The notes beneath the pieces were generated by a model that worked only from the letters and a program-made list of their open reading frames with translations, ran no database searches and was not told the origin of the DNA. Made by a program: the position numbers and the translations under genes. Shown piece by piece: positions 51,084-62,057 of a DNA stretch of 64,000 nucleotides. The DNA comes from Flectonema sp. DT1601 (taxonomy: Eukaryota; Euglenozoa; Diplonemea; Diplonemida; Diplonemidae), in the NCBI GenBank assembly GCA_964019425.1, contig OZ025797.1:1152277-1216276 (forward strand), given 5' to 3'. The first letter of the stretch is position 1, and each line of letters begins with the position of its first letter.

Positions 51084-52733
51084 TTGTTATCACAGTTGGA
51101 AAAGTTTTTTTTTTTTTTTTTTTTTGTTATATTAATTTCTTATCCTTTTTGGAAGACTACTACACTAATAAAACACCACCGCTGGTCTGGTTGTGTCTGC
51201 TTAGCGAACAGTATGAACGCAGAGAATTTAATATCACTGTTGGTCTGGTTGATGTTTTATTCACATTTTATTTTTATGTTTTTTTTTTTTTTTCCACTCG
51301 TTTTACACATCCTGTTGGATGGTCATCATAAGAAGTCTCTTTTCTTAATTAATTACTTCGAAGCAAAACGTTACTTTAGTGGCATCACTGCCAGTCTGGT
51401 GTTGCTGTTTTTATGTTCAATTTCCTTTCTTTTGGTTAGTCGGGGAATTCCGTTTTTTTTTTTTTTTTGAAATCTCAAAAGAGATTAATTCGTTTTAATG
51501 TTTTTCTACCGCTGCTCTGGTCCAGTAGTTTGGGTAGTTGACATTATGTGTTGTCAAGTGTTACTCTCTCATACCAACTCCTTGCGGTTGTGTCGACCTG
51601 CAGTTACAGCGAGGAGTGAGAGAAGACGCAGACTACAACAACACCCACACTAATTAAGAAAATGATTCTTCAAACGTTCCATAAAAAAAGAACTTTTTTT
51701 TTTTTTTTTTGGATAAATTATTATACTTTTACAACTAATAACTGTTTGTTGTATTTACTCTTTGAGGTAGGGGGAGGTGGGTAGTGGAACCCCCTAAATA
51801 TGTATTTACTTCCCCAACACAGTTCACGTTAGCTCTGTATCAAAGTTACCATCCTCTCCCACTACAAGAGAGATGTTTATATCGTATTCGGTTAACGATG
51901 TGATGTTTGGGCTCTCTTGTTTGTGTTTTTTCTTGTTTTCTTGTGCGTAAGAACTTTTTCTGTTTTTTTATAATGGAAAAAGTAGAAGTGCACTCCCTCA
52001 CCTCACCAGGCGAATAATCAACGCTGTCAACTAATAGTGAATGTGGTTGGGTCTGGGTAGTCATTTCCTTCAGGTGTTATTAACGTCGCTTTTCGCCAGT
52101 GAGAGTCTCACAGTTGTCGTTTTCTTCCGAATCTTCCTCTCTTCCCGTGAGCTTTTACCTGGAGGTTGACTCCCATGATTACTTTATGGTAGCGTGTGTC
52201 CCTCTCAACGTCTCTGTCTGCTGTGTAGTGTACCCTCCCTCCCTAAGGTCATCTCAAAGGTAAATTAGTATCCGAGTGAGCAGCCCGTTAGATTTAACCA
52301 TCTTGTTAGAAGTGGGTTGTTTTCTGTCATCTGTTTGTAATCACACTTGGAACAGGTGTTGTGTTGTTTGTGTTGAGGGGTTTTTTTATTTCTTAAAATC
52401 CGAAAAAAGAAAAAAAAAAAACCAAAAAAAAAAAAAACTTTAAAAAAAAAAAAAAAAAAACCATCAAAACAAGAAATAAATAACTCTCTTCTATATTTAT
52501 TATCTTTAGTATTCCTAACGGCCGTGTGTGTAGGGAGGGGTGGGTATCACTATCCCCAACCGGAGATATTATCACAAGTTATATAATGAAATAAACTACC
52601 TCACTATTTACTACCAGATCACAACACACACGATTATACTGTAAAATAGTGAAAACATTAAGAAATTATGAAGGCCTGTCCAATATAATTCTTTTTTTTT
52701 TATTATCCCTCACAAAAAAAAAAAGAAAAAAAA
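51084..52733. other. Intergenic, nothing recognised
   Basis: 1.6 kb of AT-rich sequence with many T runs (51103-51125, 51454-51469, 51692-51710) and A runs (52408-52460). No gene, tRNA or known RNA seen. The long spacer suggests an untranslated 3' region followed by the leader of the kinase gene. Confidence 0.4.
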
Positions 52734-52744
52734 GTCTGCAAAAT

Positions 52745-54649
52745 ATGAGCGACTACGAACTATTAGATTGCATTGGTAGTGGAGCGTATGGACAAGTATA
52801 TCGAGGTAAGAATACATCGACGGACCAGTCGGTGGCTATTAAAGTTATAAACTTCGAAACAATCTCCGATGATATCGAAGAGCTCATGCGAGAAGCACGT
52901 TCAATGAGAGAATGTTCTCATATAAATACCGTTAAAATTATTTCCGGATTCGTAGTGGGATCGAGACTCTGGATTGTTATGGAATACCTCGCTGGAGGTA
53001 GCGTTGCTGATATTTTAAGATTTTTATACACCGTCGAGAGACAAACACGATTATCAGAAATTCAAGTTGCTTGCATTATCAGCGACGTCTTACAAGCTCT
53101 GATCTACTTACATGGTCAAGGAAAGATCCACAGAGATATCAAAGCAGCTAATATTTTATTAAGTGCGAGTGGGGTTGTTAAATTAGCTGATTTCGGAGTG
53201 TGTGGTCAGCTCTCAATAACTTCGATATCAAATAATAAACAACGAGGACTTCAATCTGTTGTTGGAACTCCTAATTGGATGGCACCTGAAGTAATCGTTC
53301 AGGGAATATGTTATGATACGAAATGTGACGTCTGGTCTCTCGGGATTACAGCTTACGAAATAGCAACAGGTCTACCACCGTATGATAGACAGCCTACCAA
53401 GGCTTTATTTGAGATACCTCGAGTTCAAGCTCCTCTACTTACTGGTGAGTACAGTAAAACATTTAAACAATTCGTGTCTTATTGCTTGGTTAAGAAACCT
53501 GAATGTAGACCTTCTGCTCTTGACGTCTCAAAGCATAATTTCATTACCGAACATTGCACAGGTAGGACTAGCAGCAGTGCCTTACAACCTGTTATGGAGA
53601 TCTGGTTGAGACATAAAAGTCAGAGTGAGAAGAAAAAAGGATCTCAACACAGCAGGTCATCAAGTGCTGATAATGAAGATCTTCACAATAAAATCGATTG
53701 GGAATTTCCAGAAAGCGCAACTCAGAGTAGTGTAGGTGGTCGACATCATTCGAGAGTGTTGTCAGTCGGTTCCAATGGAGGGACGAGAAGAGTTCATCCT
53801 CCGACATACTCATCGTCAAATGGGACGTTAGTACCTCGACTACCACTTAGTGGGATGGGTGCTAATTTATCAGCTTTGGGAACTCCAAAGAGTGACAATC
53901 GAGGTAGACTAACTCCTCGAGAACGAGGCTCAACACCCATGACAACTCCAAGAGGAGGTCAAGTCTCACTCGCAACAGCAGCTCATATGTCTGTTGTTAA
54001 ACCAGCTCTATTAAAACTATCGAGATCTCACAGAGCTACTTCTGCTGGTGTCACTGAAGGAATTATTAGATTGAATCGACTGGTTGATGAAGCGCAAGCA
54101 ATCTGTCCATCGTTCTCTCTGCTGTTGGTTCAAAATATTGTTCGAATGTTATCAAAGTCACCAGTCTATTCACATCTATTGCCTCATAATGAACTACTAC
54201 AGACTGATAGCCTTCCTTGTAATGTAACATCAACTCCAAGAACACCATCATCATGTACGAGTATGGCAGACATTAGAAGAAGTGTTTGTAATACTCCAAC
54301 GAGAGGGAAGTTTGGAGGAAGTGGTCATCTCACTGTTTCTCTTGAGAAGTCAATTAACGATGAGACTCGTCATGTTGATACTCCAACTGAAGAAGTTGTT
54401 TATTCTGATCATGAGACTTTAGAACACATCGATCCATCAAATCAACCTCAAGAACAGAATCAAAACAATTCGAATACTGCGATCACAACCACAACAACTG
54501 GAGGAGGTAGTCTGTCATCATTAGTAACGACATCAGCTGGTCATTTATTAGATATTTGGGCACAACAAGAAGTAGCTGAAGGAAGAACTAATTGTTTGAT
54601 AACACAACCAGGAAGAAGGACACCAATTCCAAAGAAAGGGAAAACATAA
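52745..54649 (+). CDS. GCK/STE20-family protein kinase
   Basis: 634 residues from the first ATG (52745). The frame runs upstream to a GTG only through A-rich leader. The kinase domain (about 4-270) has all motifs: IGSGAYGQVY (11-19), VAIK with Lys33, IHRDIKAANIL with the catalytic Asp near 131, ADFGVCG near 149, and the STE20 signature VGTPNWMAPEV. The closest group is MST/GCK-like. The C-terminal 360 residues are Ser/Thr/Pro-rich and mostly disordered. A short helical stretch (about 455-510; RLNRLVDEAQAICPSFSLLL) might be a dimerisation element, as the SARAH domain is in MST kinases, but I cannot call it one. Such kinases act upstream in MAPK or Hippo-like pathways. Confidence 0.93.
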   Translation: MSDYELLDCIGSGAYGQVYRGKNTSTDQSVAIKVINFETISDDIEELMREARSMRECSHINTVKIISGFVVGSRLWIVMEYLAGGSVADILRFLYTVERQTRLSEIQVACIISDVLQALIYLHGQGKIHRDIKAANILLSASGVVKLADFGVCGQLSITSISNNKQRGLQSVVGTPNWMAPEVIVQGICYDTKCDVWSLGITAYEIATGLPPYDRQPTKALFEIPRVQAPLLTGEYSKTFKQFVSYCLVKKPECRPSALDVSKHNFITEHCTGRTSSSALQPVMEIWLRHKSQSEKKKGSQHSRSSSADNEDLHNKIDWEFPESATQSSVGGRHHSRVLSVGSNGGTRRVHPPTYSSSNGTLVPRLPLSGMGANLSALGTPKSDNRGRLTPRERGSTPMTTPRGGQVSLATAAHMSVVKPALLKLSRSHRATSAGVTEGIIRLNRLVDEAQAICPSFSLLLVQNIVRMLSKSPVYSHLLPHNELLQTDSLPCNVTSTPRTPSSCTSMADIRRSVCNTPTRGKFGGSGHLTVSLEKSINDETRHVDTPTEEVVYSDHETLEHIDPSNQPQEQNQNNSNTAITTTTTGGGSLSSLVTTSAGHLLDIWAQQEVAEGRTNCLITQPGRRTPIPKKGKT

Positions 54650-55316
54650 TAACTTTCATCTCTTTGAGACGTTGTTAATTGTTTACTGTTTCTTATATTA
54701 TGGAACAACCCTTTTTTTTTTTGCATGCCTAGTAGTATTATGATTTTTCGTTAAGACAAACAAAAAAAAAAAAAAAGTGAATTAGTATTCTCACCACTCT
54801 GTGAAAGCTTCATTTAGTAGTCTTGACAAGAAAAGGAACCGAGGAAGGGGGGGTTTAGCTTATAAAAAAAATAAAATAAAAAAAGGAATTGGCTTTATCT
54901 TAAACTATACAGAAAATAGTAATATGACTACTGTACTAAACACGTGAACCGACTTAAACTGATAAAGCTAAAGGAGGTTTACGTGTGATGCCAATATTTC
55001 TTTTTCGTTCTTACGATACTTGTTAAGTGCAAAAAAAAAAAATGATGAAGGGAAAAAAAAAAAAATAAAAAATAAAATTCCGTTATGTAGTTTCGTTCAT
55101 TCAGGTAAGGATGCGGCAATTGTTCCTTTTCTGTTGATTACATTTTTGTTAATATTTTTTCTATAAACCTTATTTTGCCTTTTTTTAGAACAAAAAAAAA
55201 AAATCAAAAATGAAAGCGAGAAAAGTATTTTAAGCACAAATACACCTCCAAAACATTTCCTACAAAATTAATATAAAGTAATCCAAGAAATCGTTTATAC
55301 ATATTAACTGTAACAG
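54650..55316. other. Intergenic, nothing recognised
   Basis: AT-rich spacer ending in a TTAACTGTAACAG acceptor (AG at 55315-55316), 51 nt before the next ATG. The leader between acceptor and ATG is almost pure A/T with A runs. Confidence 0.4.
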
Positions 55317-55367
55317 GACATTAACGTTTTTTTTAAAAAAACAAAAACAAAAAAACAAAAAAGAAAT

Positions 55368-56411
55368 ATGAAAAAGGTAGGTAAATACAAGCTCAAAGAC
55401 CCGTTGGGTAAGGGTGCTTTTAGCGTCGTTCATCACGGAACAGATTTAGAAACAAATCAAGAGTATGCTGTAAAGATGTGTGAAAAATCAAAATTAGTAG
55501 CAAATGACATGTTGGGGGAATTGGAAAATGAAATAGCAGTTTTAAAAAAGATAAAGAGTAAATATATTGCAAACATGCTTGACATTATACAGACAGGACG
55601 ATTCTACTACCTCGTCTTAGATCTTTGTAAGTATACTCTCTTTGAAGTAATTATAAACACACCTGAAAAGAAATTATCTGAAGACCAAGCCAGGAAATAT
55701 TTCCATGAACTATTATTAGCCGTATACTCCTGTCATCAACAAGGTGTGATGCACAGAGATGTTAAACCTGAGAATATTTTGATAACTGAATCTGGTCAAC
55801 TTAAATTATCAGATTTTGGATTCGCTTGTCCGGTTGCAAAAAATGAAGAAAACAGAGCCCAGTGTGGAACAAGACAATACCTCGCACCCGAAGTGTTTAC
55901 GATGAATGGAAGATCAGAAGATTTTGATGGTTTTGCTGTTGATGTGTGGAGTTGTGGTGTTGTACTATTTGTTATGGTATGTGGTCGGTTACCCTTCGCT
56001 GATCACAACCACGAAATCCTTCGTCAAAAAATCTGCTCTGCCTCTTACACAATTCCCTCAACTGTAAGTGCGCCGTGTAGCTCTGTTTTAGAAGCGATCT
56101 TAACGTTGAATCCGTTATCACGACCGACAATATTTCAGATTATGAATACTTCTTGGTATAGACAAGACTTTGATCAAACTCTTTTAGAAGAAATAAATGA
56201 AGAGCTCCGCTACCAACGATCAATTAGAATAGAAACAATGCCAAGACAGTTCAATAGACACGTTCCAACTACTCTCTCGAGTGCTTCATCTCCACAACTG
56301 GTTGAGAGTTCTTCATATCATTATTCGAGTTCTTTACCTCATTCTTCTTATACTTCAGTTCGATCCCCTGCGATGACTATTGGTGGAGGTGGAATTCCGA
56401 TTCACAGATAG
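55368..56411 (+). CDS. CAMK/SNF1-like protein kinase
   Basis: 347 residues. The kinase domain spans about 5-270: LGKGAFSVV (13-21), AVK with Lys36, HRDVKPENIL with the catalytic Asp near 130, SDFGFAC, the activation segment CGTRQYLAPEV, and DVWSCGVVLFVMVCGRLPF. The HRDVKPEN and APEV context, together with the GVVLFVMVCGRLPF helix, are those of the CAMK-like group (SNF1/AMPK, CIPK, CHK1). The residue after CGT in the activation loop is Arg where Pro is usual. The ~75-residue tail is Ser-rich with no NAF, UBA or KA1 domain that I can see, so the subfamily stays open. Confidence 0.92.
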   Translation: MKKVGKYKLKDPLGKGAFSVVHHGTDLETNQEYAVKMCEKSKLVANDMLGELENEIAVLKKIKSKYIANMLDIIQTGRFYYLVLDLCKYTLFEVIINTPEKKLSEDQARKYFHELLLAVYSCHQQGVMHRDVKPENILITESGQLKLSDFGFACPVAKNEENRAQCGTRQYLAPEVFTMNGRSEDFDGFAVDVWSCGVVLFVMVCGRLPFADHNHEILRQKICSASYTIPSTVSAPCSSVLEAILTLNPLSRPTIFQIMNTSWYRQDFDQTLLEEINEELRYQRSIRIETMPRQFNRHVPTTLSSASSPQLVESSSYHYSSSLPHSSYTSVRSPAMTIGGGGIPIHR

Positions 56412-56703
56412 CTCGATTCTGTTGATACGCAAACAGTTGTTTTATAATTTGGAATATCTGATCATATTTTTGTCAGCTATCCTCAACAGATGGAATTCTT
56501 TCACTTCTAAAAAAAAAGAAAAGAAAAAAAAGTCAACTCAACAGTTGACTGATGTGGATCATGAGATTATTCTCTTTGAAACTTCATCACCATCGTTCAC
56601 TGTATCGTTTTATGTTTATGCTTCTTAAATGATATTACTGTGAGAACGAGCGAACCAACGACAACAACAGTATTGTTTTCTTTTTTAATGAGTGGGGTGG
56701 GTA

Positions 56704-56739
<36 letters not shown>

Positions 56740-57127
56740 AACTATTCATTTACTTAAGAAGAAAAAAAAAAAAAAAAAAAAGAAGAATATTCACATATAT
56801 ATGTGTCCTATATCATTAAACTTTTTAAATTTTTTTTGCTTTCCCCCATGAGTTGGGACTCGTCTTGTGGTTTTGGTTAGTTTGTAGGTTTGTCTCTTTA
56901 TTTTCTCTCTCTATGAAGGTGTGTGTGGGATCAATATTATTTGCGAACATGAAACATGTTATTTTTGTACTTCAATTGCTGTACACTGAAAAAAAAAAAA
57001 AAAAAAAAGAATTTATCATAGGTTAATTATATTATTTTTTTTTTCTGTCTTGCTTTTTTATTGTGATCGGATTGTTATTTTATTTGGTATTGTTTTTTAA
57101 AAATGTTTTTTTTTTATCAAAACGAGG

Positions 57128-57158
<31 letters not shown>

Positions 57159-58491
57159 AGTCACTGTATTTCGTTTTTACTGCTTTTGGCCCCTTTCTCA
57201 AAAATCATGGACCCGCTCTATTTATATTGCCTAACCTCTATTGTTTTATTTTTATTTTTAAATTATTAAATATTTCTCTGCTGACGTATGCAAAAAGTTA
57301 AGAAACATGGACTTGTGATTGTTGCATTAACAACATTATTCGTGTTCGAGAATTGTCTTTTTGTTTTTTTTTATTTTTTTATATTCTTAGTGCGCGTAAA
57401 TTTTTTTTTTTTTTTAATACTTTTTTTTTTTTTAAACGGGTTCAAGTTTGAGAGAGTTGTGAATGAAAACGAAAAAAAGAAATAATTATTGAGGTTTACC
57501 ATCTTAGTAATGTTTTGTTACTTTTTTTTTTTTTTTTTTTTTTTCACAAAATGGTCGTGAAAACGGCAGTCATTAGCGAAGCTTTGTACAGCTTGTGCTA
57601 TTGTGCTTGATGAAAAAAAAAAAAAAAAAAAAAAAAAAAAACGAAAAGAACAACGAAAGAAGAAAAAAAGCGTATACGCGAGTGGAAAAAAAAAAAAATA
57701 AAAAAAATTGTGTACAGCAATTTGCAGGGGAAGGTTTGCACTTGCCTCCTCACAATTTGCATTTTACATGTTAAGTGGTGATTTTTGCGTGCGTGTGTCG
57801 TATCGTGAATGTGGTGGAATAGGGAGAGAGAGGGAGAGAAAAAAAGAAGGAACAAAAAAAAACAAAAACAAAAAAAACTGTCTTCATGTTTATTTACAGA
57901 CGAATTGTGTTTTAAATATTTTTCGAACCCTATTCTTATTATTTTAAAACCCTTTTTTTTTTTTTCCTTTAGACATACACAATTCTTAAAAAGATAAAAA
58001 AGTGTATTCAATACTAGACTTATGTTGGCGCGTGGGGTGTTCTGTTTTTTTTTTGATCCTCAAAAATAGCAAATAGCCCTGCCAAGTACGAAGGCATAAT
58101 TTCCTATCCAACCGATTGGTTCAGTACGGGCCTGTGTTCGAAAATAGGAAGGACCACAAAAAAAATCAAAAAAAAAAAAAAATCAAAAAATCTCGGTTCT
58201 CGTTTTCCCTTTCGTTCTTTTTTTTTTCTTTTCTTTAGTTGTGTTATTTGTTCTCTCCCCCATTTCACCCGCCAGCGTGTGGATTGATTTTTTTTTTTCT
58301 TTCTTTTTTATTAGCTGTGCACCCCTCACCTCGTTGACCAGCCCACCAGCCCACAGTCATACGGGTTAGAAAGTATAGCTTTGCTACTTCTTTTTGATAT
58401 TATTTAATATATGAATTTGAGAAAAGGGGAAAATAAAAAAAATAAAGTAAATAGATGATAATAATATTATTTTATAACCCCTACACCATAC

Positions 58492-58524
<33 letters not shown>

Positions 58525-58594
58525 GAATTAGAAGTAACGACATCACTGTATCGTTGAGTTTGTGTTTAAATTATTCATATTTCTATTGATACAG
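56412..58594. other. Long homopolymer-rich intergenic region
   Basis: 2.2 kb with very long runs: T at about 56708-56735, A at 57129-57156 and 57613-57640, T at 57523-57544. A (TGA)n microsatellite sits at 58492-58524. Open frames here are Lys- or Phe-rich products of the runs. The region ends in the TTGATACAG acceptor (AG at 58593-58594) of the following gene. Confidence 0.5.
58492..58524. repeat. (TGA)n microsatellite
   Basis: About eleven uninterrupted TGA/ATG-register trinucleotides upstream of the secreted hydrolase-like gene, within its non-coding leader region. Confidence 0.9.
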
Positions 58595-58614
58595 TAAAAA
58601 AAAAATTAAAAAAA

Positions 58615-59847
58615 ATGAATCGACTCATTGCAGCAACATCACTATTCTCAGTAGTGACTGCGGGTAACGCTTGTACTGATGGAGGTAACGGTGGTTGTAG
58701 TCCTCCTCAGGGGTCGAAGTGGAATCGTTGGGACATGGCTGGATCAACGTACACTTATTGTTATCATGATTGCCCAATGGATTGGTTTATTGAAAATACT
58801 AAAAAATTATCACTAAATGAATTCGGAGGTATGGTAGGAGTAGACCACTACTGGACTAAACAAGGAATGCCATGCGTTGATGGAAAGCCTCAGGAATTTC
58901 AAATGCAAAACAACCTCAGCGAATACTGGAAATCATCATTCCCAACAATGAGATTCATGAGTTACAGAATACTAAGTGCCGTACCTTATGATATGATTGT
59001 ACGTGATAAGATGTTATCAAACCCTGAGTATTTTATTAGATGGAATCACTTACCAGGTAGTACTGAACCAGGTAATGGATCGATTTGTTATAATTACATC
59101 AGCGCTTGTTTTAATGATCCAACAAGAATTAATGATCCTTCTCATCATTGTTCATTTGAGATTCGTGCTGCGGCATACAACTGGGTTGAACCAGGAGTGA
59201 TTGATTGGTATGTCAACAGTGTTATTGCTCCAGCACTTGATCACTGTGATGGTGTCTGGTTAGATGGAAATGGTCCTGATAATGGAGCTTACATGTGTTC
59301 AGGTATTTGTTGTGGGTTTGGTCCTGAGAACTCTCCTCAAAACGAAACTGAAATCGAAGCTTTTTGTGACGGAAATCACGCGGCAGCAGCTGCCGCAAGA
59401 GAATACATGAGCCCCAGAGGAGGTTTCGACATCCAGGGCTGCACAACATACTTTGCTGGTAGTGAACTTCCCAGCATTAATGACAGCCCATCTCAATGTG
59501 GTGATAAATTATTAAAATACGCTCATTTTGGAAGTAATCATTCTAATTATAATTTAGTAGTTGCGTACGGAAGTAGAACAGCTGGAACTACTTACAACGA
59601 TGAGACTGCCGCAGCTTCTGTTGCTGCTTTCTTACTTATGAGAGGAGAGCATTGGTTTCTCAGTTTCTATCCAAGTCACGGGAAGTTGAATGAAACCACC
59701 GCCAGACTTCTCACATCGGACTATGGAATGCCAAAAGGAAATGCAACTGCGGTTCCAAACAAACCAAACGTCTTCTTCCGTGAATTCGAGAAGGCTACTG
59801 TCACACTCGACTGTAATACTTTTAGTGGTCATTTTGATGAGCATTAA
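58615..59847 (+). CDS. Secreted glycoside hydrolase-like protein
   Basis: 410 residues, single exon, with the start 20 nt after its acceptor. The signal peptide is MNRLIAATSLFSVVTAGNAC. The mature part looks like a TIM-barrel. WIEPGV-type block NWVEPGVIDWYVNSVIAPAL precedes CDGVWLDGNGPD, the pattern of a barrel strand carrying an acidic catalytic residue in putative glycoside hydrolases of unknown substrate. Many Cys in the first third and in MCSGICCGFGP suggest disulfides. About six N-x-S/T sites support passage through the secretory pathway. Length fits a single catalytic domain. The substrate cannot be told. It is likely exported for feeding or cell-coat processing, which is inference. Confidence 0.7.
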   Translation: MNRLIAATSLFSVVTAGNACTDGGNGGCSPPQGSKWNRWDMAGSTYTYCYHDCPMDWFIENTKKLSLNEFGGMVGVDHYWTKQGMPCVDGKPQEFQMQNNLSEYWKSSFPTMRFMSYRILSAVPYDMIVRDKMLSNPEYFIRWNHLPGSTEPGNGSICYNYISACFNDPTRINDPSHHCSFEIRAAAYNWVEPGVIDWYVNSVIAPALDHCDGVWLDGNGPDNGAYMCSGICCGFGPENSPQNETEIEAFCDGNHAAAAAAREYMSPRGGFDIQGCTTYFAGSELPSINDSPSQCGDKLLKYAHFGSNHSNYNLVVAYGSRTAGTTYNDETAAASVAAFLLMRGEHWFLSFYPSHGKLNETTARLLTSDYGMPKGNATAVPNKPNVFFREFEKATVTLDCNTFSGHFDEH

Positions 59848-61112
59848 AAATAAATAAATAATCCCCCGCTCAAATATTTAATTATTAAGTGATGAGAAGC
59901 ATACCTCGACAGTCTTTTAGTCTGTCTTCACAAATACGAAATGAGTTGTTGTCTTGGTAGCTCTCTCGGATTAAAGTTTCTTCTGTCCTTTTCTATTCAT
60001 AGAATTATTAGTTGCGGGGATATTGTTGTTTTCTTATCCAGCAGTTTTAAAAAAAAAAAAAAAAAAAACGGAGTATTTCTGTGTGAAATTTACTGCAATT
60101 TTTTTTTTTTTTTTCTTCTTCTCCTCTTCCAAATACTGACAGATAACTAAATGTGTTTTTTTTTTCCTGAGACAAAAAAACCCCACCGAGAAGTAGGTTT
60201 TAAGATCTAATTTGTCATCTTATTTATGTTTCATCTGAATTGCGAATTCATCCAGTCCAGACGAGTCTGATAATATCGGTCAAACAGTTTCTTTTGGACT
60301 AAAAAAATAAATAAATAAAACACGACTGCGATTCGAAGTACGTACGAATGGTTTGTTTCAATTTGAAACTCCTCCTCTTTTTTTTTTTTTTAATTAATAA
60401 GAGCAATAAAATGAAATTACGATCTTAATTGAATTACCATCAGCATCTTTCTAGGTTGTTGTTGGTTTTTATTTTTATGTTTTTGTTCTTTTTGACTATA
60501 GCTGTGAATCAATCCTGTATAGTAGCTTTGCTCCCCTTTTTTTTTAAAAAAAATTTTTGGAGAAGGAAAAAAAAAAAAATAATCTTCGCATGTGTGGCTG
60601 AAAAATAAAAGCTGAGTAGGTGGAAAAGGGGGAGAAAAAAAAACAAAAAAAAAAAAAAACGAATTTTCCGAAATTAAACTTGACCCAAACGTCGAACGTG
60701 CAGGGATGGCAGCGTAATATAGATGGATACTAATTCCGTAAACAACATCGTGAAATGCTCTCCATTTTATTTATTTATTTTTTTTTTTCCCCTTTCTCTT
60801 GTTCTACTTCCCTTTTATTTTCTTTATTCCGTCTGCGTGTTATAAAAAGCACTAGTAAGAACGAAGAATAACGAAACGGGAGAAAAATGAGAGAAAAACC
60901 AACGTTATTTATTTACATTTTCTCTCTCCTTCAAATTGCATCGGTAAAGCTGTGAACAGTTCCAGCACGAAATAAATCGACCACAGCGGTTTCTGTTAAT
61001 TATTACCATCCGTGTTCGTGTTTGAATTGTACAAACAATTGTATTGTTGTTTGGAGGTAGTAGCTGCTGACAACTTGTTTTGAATATTATTTGTACTCAT
61101 TCTTCACAACAG
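59848..61112. other. Intergenic, nothing recognised
   Basis: 1.27 kb of AT-rich sequence with A and T runs. It ends at the TCACAACAG acceptor (AG at 61111-61112) of the next gene. No tRNA or other RNA is recognised. Confidence 0.4.
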
Positions 61113-61145
61113 CAAAAAAATAACACCACCGTCACAACTTTGATA

Positions 61146-62057
61146 ATGTTGTTTACTTTGGTAACAACCGCACTGGCGACAACAGCGATGGATGAAGAGC
61201 CGTGTTTTCAGATTCACGACATCCACGAGTGTGCTGCAGCTAATAAGGAACACGGATGTCGTTGGGTTGCTATTAACCCGCAGGACCCGGATGATGGATT
61301 CTGCGACAAGACGAGACAAATCGATTGGCCAAACTGTCCTGAGATCGTTGACAAGGATGAGTGTGGTGCTGAAGAAGTTTGCGAATGGAGAATTGACGAT
61401 GAGTACACCTCCTGCACATTCAACGTTGCTGCAGATGAAAAACTATGCACCATGTCAAAGAATGAAGAGAGCTGTTTTGAGAATCCTGGCAGCTGTTTCT
61501 GGAACGAACAACAAGTTTGTGAATGCGTTTCTTGTAAAGGAGATAGAAACTTCTGTGAGCTCATTTCATTAGTAAGAGAACCATTCCCATTTAGAGCAAT
61601 GATGCAATGTATGGGAAGTGAGTGTAAATCTGACAAGGCAGCAACTGATCTTTGCATGAGAAGTTTCCCTGAGACTCCTCAAGATGCCGCAGATGCCTGC
61701 GACAAACAACGTTGTGACTGCATTGGAGGATTCACTGACCCTGATGGTTTTTGTATCGTCTCTCAAGATGTTGATGAGCCTCATCCTTGTATCAGTTGCA
61801 GAGAATGTAGCGATCCAGATAAATTAAAATGTAATGCTGAGAGAGCTATCTGTTTCCATGCGGCTACTCAATTCCAAGTCTCACCAACATTGTGTTCAAA
61901 TGTATTTGAGTGCATGAAGAACATTCCTGACCTTCGTGAGGTTTGTAAGTCCCACAGAGATGTATCGATCTGCTCACCTGAACATCAAGACATCGTCTGC
62001 CCTGCTCACGAGGTACTTCACGAAGCGTTGATGAGGTCTCTTGATCCATTGAACTAA
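61146..62057 (+). CDS. Secreted cysteine-rich protein
   Basis: 303 residues from the first ATG after the acceptor; the open frame's upstream extension to 61080 precedes the acceptor and is not translated. The signal peptide is MLFTLVTTALATTA. The mature protein has about 36 Cys. The N-terminal part repeats a C-x(5-7)-C-x(6-8)-C-x-W module three times (CRWVAIN, CEWRIDD, CFWNEQQ). The C-terminal half has paired Cys such as CVSC and CISCREC, and a DPDGFCIV segment. The negatively charged surface suggests an extracellular disulfide-rich protein. I do not recognise the family. It shares only general character with the Cys-rich protein at 5459-6508 and is not an obvious paralogue. Confidence 0.75.
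   Translation: MLFTLVTTALATTAMDEEPCFQIHDIHECAAANKEHGCRWVAINPQDPDDGFCDKTRQIDWPNCPEIVDKDECGAEEVCEWRIDDEYTSCTFNVAADEKLCTMSKNEESCFENPGSCFWNEQQVCECVSCKGDRNFCELISLVREPFPFRAMMQCMGSECKSDKAATDLCMRSFPETPQDAADACDKQRCDCIGGFTDPDGFCIVSQDVDEPHPCISCRECSDPDKLKCNAERAICFHAATQFQVSPTLCSNVFECMKNIPDLREVCKSHRDVSICSPEHQDIVCPAHEVLHEALMRSLDPLN

Noticed and set aside
57598-58011. Lys/Phe-rich frame among poly-A and poly-T runs
   Set aside because: Arises from homopolymers. The same applies to 62939-63313 and 49313-49594.
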